Shown: positions 17,265 through 28,685, numbered from the stretch's first letter. The stretch: 64,000 nt of DNA from Nakamurella multipartita DSM 44233 (GCF_000024365.1 NC_013235.1:5704001-5768000); one strand, 5' to 3'. Program-made: numbers and translations. The notes: generated by a model not told the origin, from the letters alone.

Positions 17265-18038
17265 ATGCCCCTCCGGTTGTCCCAGGCGGACCTGCTCGCG
17301 GCCCTGGATTCCGAGGCGACCCGGCTGGCCCGCGAGGCGAACCGGGTGCTGCCGTCCGACCCGGTGCCCAGCTGCCCGCAATGGTCGGTCGGCGACCTGG
17401 TCCGGCATATCGGCGGCGTCCATCGCTGGGCCACCCGGATCGTCACCGACGGCCTGAGCAGCAACGTCGAGGACGACCGCGAGTTCTTCGCCGCACCCGA
17501 CGACGGTTCGCTGCTGCCCTGGTTCGTCGAGGGCAGCAGCGCGCTGATCCGCGCGTTGCAGGCCGCCCCGGACGACCTGCAGGCCTTCGTGTTCCTGAAG
17601 AACGCGCCGCCGCCCGCGCTGTTCTGGGCCCGGCGGCAGGCCCACGAGACGACCATCCACCGGGTCGACGCCCAATCCGCCCGCCTGGGCCGGATGCCCT
17701 CGACCGCCGAGGCGGCCATCCCGACCCCGCTCGCCGTAGACGGTCTGGACGAGCTGCTGACCGGCTTCGTCCCGCGTCGCAGCAGCCGGCTGCGTACCGA
17801 CGAGCCGTTCCGCACCGTCATCGCGGCCACCGACGCGCCCGCCGCCTGGACGGTCTCGGTGTCCGCCGACCCGCCGGTGGTCACCGAGGGGGCCGACCCC
17901 GCGGCGCAGTCCCACGTCACCGGCACCGCCGCCGCGCTCTACCTGGGCCTGTGGAACCGCGGCGACGACGTGGCCGAGAACGGCACCGTCGACCTGCTCG
18001 GGCACTGGCGGGACCAGGTCCGGGTCAGCTGGAGCTGA
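17265..18038 (+). CDS. Maleylpyruvate isomerase family protein (mycothiol-dependent/DinB-like)
   Basis: The 257-residue protein has the two-domain layout of this actinobacterial family: an N-terminal DinB-like four-helix bundle with [19 protein letters not shown] and [17 protein letters not shown], where the His residues bind a metal, and a C-terminal SCP2-like alpha/beta domain ([19 protein letters not shown]). Most members are uncharacterised; the named relative isomerises maleylpyruvate with mycothiol. No aromatic catabolism genes are nearby, so the named reaction should not be assumed. A tandem repeat and a large palindrome follow its stop codon. Confidence 0.85.
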   Translation: MPLRLSQADLLAALDSEATRLAREANRVLPSDPVPSCPQWSVGDLVRHIGGVHRWATRIVTDGLSSNVEDDREFFAAPDDGSLLPWFVEGSSALIRALQAAPDDLQAFVFLKNAPPPALFWARRQAHETTIHRVDAQSARLGRMPSTAEAAIPTPLAVDGLDELLTGFVPRRSSRLRTDEPFRTVIAATDAPAAWTVSVSADPPVVTEGADPAAQSHVTGTAAALYLGLWNRGDDVAENGTVDLLGHWRDQVRVSWS

Positions 18039-18043
18039 CTCCG

Positions 18044-18109
18044 CCCGGCCCTGCAGTTGCGCCGTCCCGGCCCTGCAGTTGCGCCGGCCCGGCCCTGCAG
18101 TTGCGCCGC
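18044..18109. repeat. Three tandem 22-bp repeats
   Basis: Three near-identical 22-base units (core CCCGGCCCTGCAGTTGCGCCG) lie at 18044, 18066 and 18088, starting six bases after the stop of the upstream gene. The same CCCGGCCCTGC prefix occurs once more at about 18121 directly before the palindrome at 18133, so the palindrome sits where a fourth unit would begin. Confidence 0.85.
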
Positions 18110-18132
18110 CCCGGCCCGGGCCCGGCCCTGCT

Positions 18133-18193
18133 GTTGATCATGGGAAGAAGGCCGTTCTGGCTGCGCCAGAACGGCCTTCTTCCCATGATCAAC
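18133..18193. terminator. Large palindrome A, probable bidirectional terminator
   Basis: Two perfect 29-base arms surround a TGC loop. Both ends carry the cap GTTGATCATGGG / CCCATGATCAAC that is shared with the elements at 19274, 20413 and (shorter) 53053. It lies between two convergent genes: it ends three bases before the TAA of the GNAT gene and begins 95 bases after the stop at 18038. There is no T-tract, as is usual for actinobacterial stem-type terminators. Confidence 0.75.
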
Positions 18194-18196
18194 TCT

Positions 18197-19210
18197 TTAC
18201 GCGGGGCTCGCCGGCACCAGGTGCCGCTGCCATTCCACGATCCGCCCGACCGGGCGATAGCCGAGGGCCTCGTTCACGCCAATCATGTGGGCGTTGGATG
18301 CGGCGTTGAACGTCTCCAGCACCCGCACCTGCGGCTCCTCGGCAGCCAACCGGCGCAGCATGGCGATCTTGAGCGCCAGCCCCAGCCGATGCCCACGGTG
18401 CTCCCGGCGGACACTGGTGTCCTGCTGGCGGGCATGCCAGGGCTGTTGCACCTCCACCGTCACCACGGTGTGACCCGCCAGGTCGCCGCTGGGCCGATGC
18501 CGGGCCACGAGCCGGTACATCCGCCGGTCGCGGGCCATCTGGGCCTGCTCGAAACCGAGCAGGCGTTCCGGGGTGAACACCTCGTCCTCGATGTCCAGGT
18601 CGTCGACGGGCGCGTCGTTGATCGCCGCGGTCAGCTCGCTGATCGCCGGCAGCAGGCCCTCCGGTGTGGGGTAGTCGATGGGGACGATCTCGTAGTCGGC
18701 GTGCCGGGCGGCGGCCGCCGCGTCGAGCTGGTCAAGCCGGGCCCAGTCCAGCGTCCACAGGTCCTGCGCGCGACGAACCGCCGCACTGGCCCGGTCCAGG
18801 CCCATCGCCTTGGCGAAGGCGACGGCGGGAGTGTCCTGCCAACCGGCCGCGGTGACCAGCGTCCGGCCCTGCGATCGGGCCCGGTCCAGGCCGGTCTCGA
18901 AGAGGTGCCGGCCCAGGCCGCGGCGGCGGGCCGACGGGTCGACCGTCACGTCCAGGTGGGCGGCGTGGTGGTTGTCCCAGCGTGAGGTGCTGACCTCGAG
19001 CAGGCCGATCACCCGGCCGGCGGCGTCGCGGGCCAGGGCCGGGACGCCGGGATCGAGGTCCCAGCCGTACCGAAGTTCGGCGCCGACCGCCCGGGCGTGG
19101 GTCGGCAGGTCCTCGGGACGGTCGACGCGACGCACGGCCTCGCGCAGCGCGGTGACCGCGTCGACGTCCCGCTGATCCAGGGTGTGCGGGTCGAGCCAAT
19201 CCAGGTGCAT
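18197..19210 (-). CDS. Tandem GNAT-domain N-acetyltransferase
   Basis: The 337-residue protein has two GNAT domains. The first includes DLPTHARAVGAELRYGW and AAHLDVTVDPSARRRGLGRHLFETGL, with a clear acetyl-CoA motif RRRGLG. The second holds EVFTPERLLGFEQAQMARDR, TSVRREHRGHRLGLALKIAML with a weaker CoA motif (RGHRLG), and ASNAHMIGVNEALGYRPVG. The length resembles mycothiol synthase MshD, but the motifs look more like the widespread unassigned actinobacterial double-GNAT group, so I do not name it. It is a single gene bracketed by palindromes A and B. Confidence 0.85.
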   Translation of the reverse strand: MHLDWLDPHTLDQRDVDAVTALREAVRRVDRPEDLPTHARAVGAELRYGWDLDPGVPALARDAAGRVIGLLEVSTSRWDNHHAAHLDVTVDPSARRRGLGRHLFETGLDRARSQGRTLVTAAGWQDTPAVAFAKAMGLDRASAAVRRAQDLWTLDWARLDQLDAAAAARHADYEIVPIDYPTPEGLLPAISELTAAINDAPVDDLDIEDEVFTPERLLGFEQAQMARDRRMYRLVARHRPSGDLAGHTVVTVEVQQPWHARQQDTSVRREHRGHRLGLALKIAMLRRLAAEEPQVRVLETFNAASNAHMIGVNEALGYRPVGRIVEWQRHLVPASPA

Positions 19211-19273
19211 GCCCCTGACGGTGCGCCGCGGCCCGGCCCGGCCGCCACCGATTTTCCGCGCGCCCTGCCCTGC

Positions 19274-19336
19274 TGTTGATCATGGGGAGAGGCCCGTTTT
19301 GGCTCCGCCAAAACGGGCCTCTCCCCATGATCAACA
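19274..19336. terminator. Large palindrome B, probable terminator
   Basis: Two perfect 30-base arms with a TCC loop. The caps match palindrome A, but the interior differs: where A has AAGAAGGCC, B has GAGAGGCCC, and both arms changed together, so pairing is kept. It begins 26 bases after the stop of the DUF559 gene read on the minus strand and lies 64 bases upstream of the GNAT start. Confidence 0.75.
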
Positions 19337-19361
19337 CGACTCCGGGGCGGCGGCTGCGCCC

Positions 19362-20342
19362 TCAGCGGCGCCACCCTCTGGCGACCAGGGCCTGCTCCAC
19401 CCGCGCCAAACACCCGGCCCGGTCGGTGAAGAACGCGTCGGCCGTGATCCGCACTACCCGCCACCCGTGCGCGGCGAAGTCGTCCAGGCGGCGGATGTCC
19501 CGATTGAACTGCCCGACGTCGACCCGGTGCTGGTCACCGTCGTATTCCACGATGAGCCGGTAAGCCCGGTAGAGCATGTCGCCGCGCCCGAGGAACACAC
19601 CCTGCTCGCTGTAGACGTCCACGTTCAGTTCCGGCTCGGGCAGGCCACCGGCGACGAAGGCCAGCCGAACCAGGGATTCCGGGCGTGACTCGGCCCCGGG
19701 CCGGACCAGAGCCAGGGCCTGTGCGGCGCGGGTCTTACCGCGTCCGCGGAACCGGTCGACGCGCTCACCGAGCTCGCCGAGCGAGAGCCACGGCCGCTCG
19801 TCGGCCGGGTCGCCGAACCTCGGCGTCAGCACCAGGGCGTCCCCCACCGCGACCAGATCATTCAGTCGCAGGGCCGTGCTGAGCTGGCAGAACAGCGTCG
19901 CCGGGTCGATGAGCCACCGGCCCCGACGCAGCACCGCGTGTGCCGCCGGGTCCGAGATGTGGTGCCCGATCACCCCGGCCCGCCGCGGCGGATGCTCGGG
20001 CGGTAGCACGCCGACATGGACCGGTTCGACCTGCTTGGGCATCGGCAGCGGCAACGGCCACAACCGGGCGGCGGTGAGATGGCTGAAGAAGGCCCGCGGC
20101 GGGATCACCAGCTCCGCTGCCGAGCATTGGTCCTGGAGCCGCGCCTCCAGGAGCGCGCGCGGAGACGGGCCGTCTTCCCCCGGACCAGCCACGATGGCCC
20201 GGCGGACGCCGTACAGCGGCCGCTCGAGGTCGGCCGCCCGGAGGCGGGTGCGGCTCAGGCCCAGCTCGCGGCCCTGCTCCACGGTGAAGGCAGCCTTCGT
20301 CAGGTCCGATGGGAGTTCGCCCGGCCGCCGTGTCACCGACAA
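19362..20342 (-). CDS. DUF559-type protein with Vsr/PDDEXK-like endonuclease domain
   Basis: About 326 residues. The N-terminal part (TVEQGRELGLSRTRLRAADL, LYGVRRAIV) resembles the AbiEi-type winged-helix region often fused to DUF559. The C-terminal part has the nuclease-like core: a Glu in RPESLVRLAFVAGGLP, then GRGDMLYRAYRLIVEYDGDQHR with candidate catalytic Asp/Glu/Asp, and FNRDIRRLDDFAAHGWRVVR. The family is related to the very-short-patch repair fold. No methylase or partner gene is adjacent, so it is not an obvious restriction system. The start is uncertain: TTG at 20342 or GTG at 20336, neither with a good ribosome binding site. It sits between palindromes B and C. Confidence 0.8.
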   Translation of the reverse strand: MSVTRRPGELPSDLTKAAFTVEQGRELGLSRTRLRAADLERPLYGVRRAIVAGPGEDGPSPRALLEARLQDQCSAAELVIPPRAFFSHLTAARLWPLPLPMPKQVEPVHVGVLPPEHPPRRAGVIGHHISDPAAHAVLRRGRWLIDPATLFCQLSTALRLNDLVAVGDALVLTPRFGDPADERPWLSLGELGERVDRFRGRGKTRAAQALALVRPGAESRPESLVRLAFVAGGLPEPELNVDVYSEQGVFLGRGDMLYRAYRLIVEYDGDQHRVDVGQFNRDIRRLDDFAAHGWRVVRITADAFFTDRAGCLARVEQALVARGWRR

Positions 20343-20412
20343 AGCGTGACTGATCGGGTGCCGGCGCCGCCGAAGTTATCCACAATTGTCGGCCGAAGCC
20401 CCACCCCCCGAA

Positions 20413-20468
20413 GTTGATCATGGGAAGAGTGCCGTTCTGGCGCAGCCAGAACGGCACTCTTCCCATGA
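20413..20468. repeat. Palindrome C, split by the IS110 element
   Basis: The left arm (20413-20441), loop GCA (20442-20444) and the first 24 bases of the right arm (20445-20468) match the palindrome A/B plan. The last five bases of the right arm, TCAAC, are found at 22093-22097 on the other side of the insertion element. Rejoining the two halves restores a perfect 29-base arm. Before insertion this element lay about 70 bases downstream of the purA stop codon, like a terminator for purA. Confidence 0.85.
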
Positions 20469-20710
20469 ACGACTGGGGGCCCTTGCGGGCCGTCCCGTGG
20501 CGGCGAAAATGTTCTTGGTGCTGCCCTCGGGTTGTCTGACGTCGATGTTGATTGGTGCCGGCGAGCCTGGCCATGAACTGGACGCTGGAGGTCGGTCAGG
20601 GATCCCGTGGTGTTGCTTCGAGCACGTGACTGATCGTCTTTGCCGGGAGACCTCCCACCCGACGGCGGCACCACCCGTCACAAGGGATACCGGAAACGGA
20701 GGTAAGGCTG
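20469..20710 (+). ncRNA. Candidate bridge RNA region of the IS110 element
   Basis: IS110-group elements are known (IS621) to encode a guide RNA in the noncoding end upstream of the recombinase. Here a possible stem-internal loop-hairpin lies at about 20540-20584: CGTC (20540-20543) can pair with GACG (20581-20584), GCCGG/CC-T-GGC (20557-20571) forms an inner hairpin, and the two sides of the internal loop contain TGTTGAT (20546-20552), complementary to the right flank at 22092-22098, and CCATGA (20571-20576), identical to the left flank at 20463-20468. The guide order is opposite to that I expect from IS621, so exact pairing is unproven. Confidence 0.45.
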
Positions 20711-21982
20711 ATGCCGGTGATCGACGACGACGAGATCGCCTACGGCCGGGTCGCGGGGATGGACATCTCCAAGCGCGATGTCAAGGTCGCGGTCCGGCTG
20801 ATCGAGAACGGCCGGGTCAAACGACTCAAGGTCCGCACCTTCGCCACGACGACACCATCGCTGCTGCGGCTACGGGACTGGCTGACCGAACTGGACATCG
20901 AGCTGGTCGCGATGGAATCGACCGGGGTGTACTGGAAACCATTGTTCCTGGTGCTGGAAGACCAGTTCAGATGCTGGCTACTCAACCCGCGGGACGTCAA
21001 ACGGGTACCGGGCAACAAGACCGACGTCAAGGACGCCGAATGGATCGCTCGGATGGCTCAGCTCGGGCTCGTCACACCCTCGTTCGTGCCGGACATCCCG
21101 GTGCGGGAGCTGCGGGAGTTGACCCGGTACCGCAGCAACGTGGTCCGCGACCGGACCCGCGCCGTGCAACGGCTGCAGGATCTGCTCGAATCCGCCGGGA
21201 TCAAGCTGTCCAGCACGGTCAGCGACATCACCGGCAAATCGGCCACCGCGATGCTGCACGCGATGATCAACGACCCGGCCGGGGCGATGAGTGATCCCCG
21301 CCAGGTCGCGGACCTGGCGCTGGTCCGGATGCGCAGCAAGCTCCCGGAACTGACCGAGGCCCTGACCGGACACTTCACCGACCACCACGCGCGACTGGCC
21401 GCCACGATGATGCGACAGATCAACGACCTCGACACGCTCCTCACGGACCTGGACCAACAGATCGACCAGGAGATCGCCCCTTTCGCCCGAGCGGTTGACC
21501 ACCTCGAGACGATCCCGGGAGTCAGCCGCCGCGCCGCGATGATCATCGTCTCCGAGATCGGGATCGACATGAGCCGGTTCACCGGGACCGACCGGCTGGC
21601 CTCGTGGGCCGGGCTCAGCCCCGGGAACAACGAATCAGCCGGACGACACCTCTCGACCCGGACCCGCAAGGGCAACCGGTCACTACGCGCAGTGCTGTTC
21701 CAGTGCGCCAAGGCCGCCGCCCGCACCCACAGCACGTACCTGGCCGCGAAGTACGCCGATCTGTGTACCCGGATGAAACCAACCAAAGCCCTGGTCGCGA
21801 TCTCCAGGATCATCCTGGAGACCTGTCACCACCTGATCCGCAAAGACACCGACTACCACGACCTCGGACCCACCTACCTGAACGAATACCGCCGCCGCGA
21901 CCTGGACAAGAACCGGATCCGCCGCGCCCGCACCATCCTCGAAACCAACGGCTACACCGTCACCCACAACGACGCCGCATGA
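20711..21982 (+). CDS. IS110-family transposase (DEDD recombinase)
   Basis: The 423-residue protein has the N-terminal RuvC-like DEDD domain: AGMDISKRDVKVAVRL with the first Asp, LVAMESTGVYWKPLF with the Glu, and NKTDVKDAEWIARM with the paired Asp residues. The C-terminal Transposase_20 domain follows with LETIPGVSRRAAMIIVSEIG and WAGLSPGNNESAGRHLS, where the conserved Ser lies. A coiled-coil-like helical region (about residues 205-255) links them. ATG at 20711 has GGAGG eight bases upstream. The protein is full length without frameshift, so the copy looks functional. Confidence 0.95.
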   Translation: MPVIDDDEIAYGRVAGMDISKRDVKVAVRLIENGRVKRLKVRTFATTTPSLLRLRDWLTELDIELVAMESTGVYWKPLFLVLEDQFRCWLLNPRDVKRVPGNKTDVKDAEWIARMAQLGLVTPSFVPDIPVRELRELTRYRSNVVRDRTRAVQRLQDLLESAGIKLSSTVSDITGKSATAMLHAMINDPAGAMSDPRQVADLALVRMRSKLPELTEALTGHFTDHHARLAATMMRQINDLDTLLTDLDQQIDQEIAPFARAVDHLETIPGVSRRAAMIIVSEIGIDMSRFTGTDRLASWAGLSPGNNESAGRHLSTRTRKGNRSLRAVLFQCAKAAARTHSTYLAAKYADLCTRMKPTKALVAISRIILETCHHLIRKDTDYHDLGPTYLNEYRRRDLDKNRIRRARTILETNGYTVTHNDAA

Positions 21983-22165
21983 ACTAACCCCGCCCCGCCA
22001 ACCCCCACGCCCGTCACCAACCAGCCCACACCAGCAGGCCGGCAACTCAAACACGCCCCCGTCCGAGCCGCCCGTCACCTATTTTCGACTGATCAACACC
22101 AAGCCAGGGCCGGGGCGGGACCGGGCACGGGGCGGGGCGGGGCGGAGGCAGGGGCCGCGCGGGGG

Positions 22166-25568
<3,403 letters not shown>

Positions 25569-25575
25569 CGGCCGC

Positions 25576-25983
25576 TCAGGGCAGCAGGTCCTGGGGGATC
25601 TGCGGGTCCGCGTCGAGCAGGAACGCACGGACCCGGGCGACCTCGTCGGCCTCCTCGAACAGGGCGGCGGCCTGCCCGAGCGCGGACAACGAGCGCAGGA
25701 AACCCTGGTTCGGGACGTGTGACCAGGGGATCGGGCCGGCCCCCTTCCACCCGTTGCGGCGCAGCATGTCCAGGCCCCGGTGGTAACCGACACGGGCGTA
25801 GGCGTACCCGGCCACGTCGTCCCCCCGGTCCAGCGCCGCCTCCGCCAGCACCGCCCAGGCCAACGAGGATGTCGGATTCTGCCGCACCACGTCGCCGGCC
25901 GATTCGCCGGCCGCCAACCGCGCGGCCGTTGGATCCACCGGCAACGTCACCGGCGGCGGGCCCAGAAGATTCCCGGATGTCAT
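25576..25983 (-). CDS. DUF3151 family protein
   Basis: The 135-residue protein shows the DUF3151 pattern: TAARLAAGESAGDVVRQNPTS near the N-terminus, SLAWAVLAEAALD, a tetratricopeptide-like helical pair, then GLDMLRRNGWKGAGPIPW and a C-terminal FLLDADPQIPQDLL. Function is unknown; the family is conserved in actinobacteria and in M. tuberculosis (Rv0360c) also lies between purA and fba. The start at 25983 is the only reasonable ATG, though the ribosome binding site is weak. Confidence 0.9.
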   Translation of the reverse strand: MTSGNLLGPPPVTLPVDPTAARLAAGESAGDVVRQNPTSSLAWAVLAEAALDRGDDVAGYAYARVGYHRGLDMLRRNGWKGAGPIPWSHVPNQGFLRSLSALGQAAALFEEADEVARVRAFLLDADPQIPQDLLP

Positions 25984-26074
25984 GCGCCCGATCCTGCCAC
26001 CGGGCGCATCCCGGCCACCGCCCGGTCCCACCCCACCCACCCCCGACCGGTGGGCGGGGCGGGGCCCGGCCGGA

Positions 26075-26359
26075 TCAGCCGAACTGGGCCGCCATCGCGG
26101 CGTCCACGCTGCGGTACTGCTCACCGGCCCGCCCGACATGGTTGGCCAGGGCCTGCAGCGTCTGCTGCCGGTCCTGGGCGGCGGCGTCCCAACGCGCCTT
26201 GAGGGCGCGGTACCCGGCCAGCGTCTGCGCCTCCATGTCCGAGGTCGCCGCCACCCGGGCGTCCAGCTCGGCCAGGTGCCCCTCGATCCGGTTCCAGGTG
26301 GCGATCAGCCCGTCCCGCCCGTCGGCCAGCGCCGCGTAGTTGACCGCAATCGTGCTCAT
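26075..26359 (-). CDS. WXG100/ESX-like small helical protein, second of a pair
   Basis: The 94-residue protein is predicted to be an alpha-helical hairpin: IEGHLAELDARVAATSDMEAQTL and KARWDAAAQDRQQTLQAL with a central break. A Trp occurs in KARWDAAA instead of a strict WXG. Size and shape fit ESAT-6-like proteins, which form dimers with a partner and are exported by type VII secretion. It overlaps the upstream partner gene by ATGA (26356-26359). No EccC or other secretion gene is in the window. Confidence 0.8.
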   Translation of the reverse strand: MSTIAVNYAALADGRDGLIATWNRIEGHLAELDARVAATSDMEAQTLAGYRALKARWDAAAQDRQQTLQALANHVGRAGEQYRSVDAAMAAQFG

Positions 26360-26658
26360 CCGGCCACCGCCGGCACGGCCTGGGCCAACGCGGACTCCGC
26401 GTCCCGGAACTGGCCGGCCGCGACGGTCAGCGCGGCGCCCTGCCCGATCAGCGCGTCCTTGAGCGTGACCGCGTCGGTCAGATGCTGTTCCATCGCCGCG
26501 GCGAACCGGGGGGCCGCCTCGCTGGACTGCCACCCCGCACGAATCTGGTCCAGCAGTTCGCGCATCGACGCGACCTCCCGGGTCAACGACCCGGCCACCT
26601 CGGTGACCGCGTCCCCGGCTCCCGCGATGCGCTGGGTGTCGATCGACAACACCGCCAT
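26356..26658 (-). CDS. WXG100 family protein (CFP-10/ESAT-6-like), first of a pair
   Basis: The 100-residue protein has a proper WXG motif: LLDQIRAGWQSSEAAPRFAA, in the turn between two long helices (SLTREVASMRELLD and TDAVTLKDALIGQGAALTVA). The length is exactly that of the family. ATG at 26658 follows GGTGGGAG. Translational coupling to the next small gene suggests the two products form a heterodimer. Whether they are ESX substrates or act inside the cell cannot be told without the secretion machinery. Confidence 0.88.
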   Translation of the reverse strand: MAVLSIDTQRIAGAGDAVTEVAGSLTREVASMRELLDQIRAGWQSSEAAPRFAAAMEQHLTDAVTLKDALIGQGAALTVAAGQFRDAESALAQAVPAVAG

Positions 26659-26931
26659 GGATCTCCCACCTCTCCTGTCCTCCGGCTGGTCCCGTCCGAC
26701 TGCTTCGTCCGACTGGCCCCGGGCCGGGTTCCGACTGGCCGACCGGTTCCGACCGGCCGCTCCGATCGTGGGCCGGCGGCCGGGCCCGTGGCGGGCGTCG
26801 TCGCCGAATGTGGATGGAATTCGGACATGTGGACTACTCCCCGAGAGCCAGGTCACCGACCGGTTGGCCGTCAGCCCTCGCGGGTACCTTCGCGACAAGG
26901 CGCCCGGAAACGGGCCGGAGGGAGACCCGTT

Positions 26932-27969
26932 GTGACACCACCACCCCGACCACCGGACGATTCGTCGTCGGATGCGGCATCCGGGCAGGGCGGTTCGGCC
27001 GGTACCTCCGGCATGACCTCGACCGTGCTCGTCACCGGCGCCTCCGGCTTCGTCGGATCCCACCTGGTTCCGGCCCTGATCGACCGCGGCTACCGGGTTC
27101 GGGCGATGACCCGGCATCCGGACACCTACGACGGCCCGGGCGAAGCGGTTTACGGCGACGTCGCGGACACCGACAGCCTGCGGGCGGCCCTGGCCGGCAC
27201 CAGCGCGGCCTACTACCTGGTGCATTCGCTGGCCTCCGACGACTTCGAACAACGCGACGCGGAGGCGGCCACCGCCTTCGGGCACGCGGCCGCCGAGGCC
27301 GGCCTGATGCAGATCATCTACCTGGGCGGTCTCGGCGACGTCGACGATTCGCTGTCCCCGCACCTGCAGTCCCGCCGCGACGTGGAGCAGCTGCTCGCGG
27401 TCGGTGGGGTGCCGGTGACGGTGTTGCGCGCCGCCGTGGTGATCGGGCACGGCGGGATCTCCTGGGAGATCACCCGCCAGCTGGTCGACCACCTGCCGGC
27501 CATGGTCACCCCCAAGTGGGTCGGCACCCGGACCCAGCCGATCGCGTTGCGCGACGTCATCCGCTATCTGGCCGGCGTGCTGGACAACCCCGGCGCGCTG
27601 GGCAAGGTGTTCGAGGTCGGCGGCCCGGAGGTGCTCAGCTATGCGGACATGATGCGGCGGGCGGCCAAGATCCAGAACCATCGGGTGCCGCCGATCGTGC
27701 CCATCCCGTTGCTCACGCCGCGGTTGTCCTCGCTGTGGCTGGCGCTGATCACCGATGTCGACCAGGCCACCGCCCGCAACCTGATCGACTCGATGAACAA
27801 CGAGGTCGTCGTGCACGACCACTCCATCCGGGAATTGCTCCCCGGCGACCTGACCGGGTATGAAGATTCGGTGCGAGCCGCGTTACGGGACCGAGCGCAG
27901 GACCCGTCGGTGCCGGACGAGGCCGGCCAGCCCGAAGCCGAGGCGAGCGCGGACCCGGCCCGTTCGTGA
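26932..27969 (+). CDS. NAD(P)H-binding atypical SDR (NmrA/epimerase-like)
   Basis: The 345-residue protein has a low-complexity 28-residue head, then STVLVTGASGFVGSHLVPAL (GASGFVG near 36-42), YYLVHSLASDDFEQRDAEAA, MQIIYLGGLGDVDDSLSPHL and VTVLRAAVVIGHGGISWEI, matching the SDR group annotated as NAD(P)H-binding proteins with YLVHSL. The Tyr of the YxxxK motif is replaced, so it is probably not a classical dehydrogenase. I chose GTG at 26932 because GGAGGGAG precedes it by seven bases; ATG 27013 is the alternative. It overlaps the CPBP protease gene by GTGA. Confidence 0.85.
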   Translation: MTPPPRPPDDSSSDAASGQGGSAGTSGMTSTVLVTGASGFVGSHLVPALIDRGYRVRAMTRHPDTYDGPGEAVYGDVADTDSLRAALAGTSAAYYLVHSLASDDFEQRDAEAATAFGHAAAEAGLMQIIYLGGLGDVDDSLSPHLQSRRDVEQLLAVGGVPVTVLRAAVVIGHGGISWEITRQLVDHLPAMVTPKWVGTRTQPIALRDVIRYLAGVLDNPGALGKVFEVGGPEVLSYADMMRRAAKIQNHRVPPIVPIPLLTPRLSSLWLALITDVDQATARNLIDSMNNEVVVHDHSIRELLPGDLTGYEDSVRAALRDRAQDPSVPDEAGQPEAEASADPARS

Positions 27970-28685
27970 GGTCCTGGCCGCGTCGGGTCGGTCACTTCGT
28001 CCGGCCCGCCCTCTGGGACCGGGTGGAGCGCGATCACCGGCAACCCGATCACGAGTTCCGCCGCCGGCGGGTGGTCGTGGCCATCACCCTGGTCGTCGGT
28101 GCGACGCTGCTGGGCGTCTCGCTGAATGTGCCCCCGGGCAGCACGGTCTTCTACGTGCTGACCTTCGCACTGGCCGCGACCTGGGTGGTCGGCGGCTTCG
28201 CCTCGGGTCCGCTGCACCTGGGCCGGATCCAGTACAAGGGTGAGCTGCGCCGGCCCATCATCGTGCCGATCCTGCTCGGGTTGGCGGTGGCCGCGCTGTT
28301 CATCGTCGGCGCGGTCGTGGTCCGGGAGATCGCGCCGCTGCGGGAGATGACCGAGGACGTGCTGGCCTTCGCCCGGTACGGCTCGCTGCCCCTGGTCGCG
28401 GTCATCACCCTGGTCAACGGCATCGCCGAGGAGATCTTCTTCCGCGGCGCGCTGTTCGCCGCGATCGGCGTCTGGCACCCGGTGGCCATCTCGACCACCG
28501 TCTACGCGTTGACCACGGTGGCCACCGGCAACCCCATGCTGGTCTTCGCCGCGGTCCTGCTCGGGCTGTTGCTGGGCCTGCAGCGGCGGGCCAGCGGCGG
28601 CATCCTCGGACCCATCCTGACCCATTGCACCTGGTCGCTGACCATGTTGCTGGTGCTGCCCCCGGTGTTCGCGGCAGCCGGCTGA
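27966..28685 (+). CDS. CPBP-family intramembrane glutamic protease
   Basis: The 239-residue protein has about seven hydrophobic segments and the CPBP signature: VNGIAEEIFFRGALFAAIG, with the Glu pair and FFRG, then a second membrane motif around PMLVFAAVLLGLLLGL, and ILTHCTWSLTML with the late His. The family includes Rce1/abortive-infection-type membrane peptidases of mostly unknown bacterial substrate. GTG at 27966 overlaps the stop of the SDR gene, so the two are co-translated. Confidence 0.9.
   Translation: MRSWPRRVGHFVRPALWDRVERDHRQPDHEFRRRRVVVAITLVVGATLLGVSLNVPPGSTVFYVLTFALAATWVVGGFASGPLHLGRIQYKGELRRPIIVPILLGLAVAALFIVGAVVVREIAPLREMTEDVLAFARYGSLPLVAVITLVNGIAEEIFFRGALFAAIGVWHPVAISTTVYALTTVATGNPMLVFAAVLLGLLLGLQRRASGGILGPILTHCTWSLTMLLVLPPVFAAAG

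Larger units (their letters stand above)
20469..22089 (+). mobile_element. IS110-family insertion sequence inside palindrome C
   Basis: The boundaries follow from the interrupted palindrome: CCCATGA ends at 20468 and TGATCAAC resumes at 22090. TGA is present on both sides (20466-20468 and 22090-22092), consistent with a short shared core rather than a target duplication of usual length. The element is about 1.62 kb, with 242 noncoding bases before the transposase and 107 after it, and no obvious terminal inverted repeats, all usual for IS110. The longer 5' noncoding end places it in the IS110 rather than the IS1111 group. The transposase is intact, so it may be active. Confidence 0.88.

Noticed and set aside
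15000-18000. Long reading frames antisense to purD and the aminotransferases
   Set aside because: They are typical of very GC-rich coding sequence, have no domain motifs, and the strand with recognised proteins explains the region.
18044-18109. CRISPR-like array
   Set aside because: The 22-base units are contiguous without spacers, only three copies exist and no cas gene is near.
19362-20342. Restriction-modification or complete toxin-antitoxin system around the DUF559 genes
   Set aside because: No methylase, toxin or specificity gene is adjacent to either copy.
20413-22100. Terminal inverted repeats or an integron attC site for the palindromes
   Set aside because: The palindromes occur as separate single hairpins after genes; there is no integrase, and the element ends lie within an arm, not at its edges.
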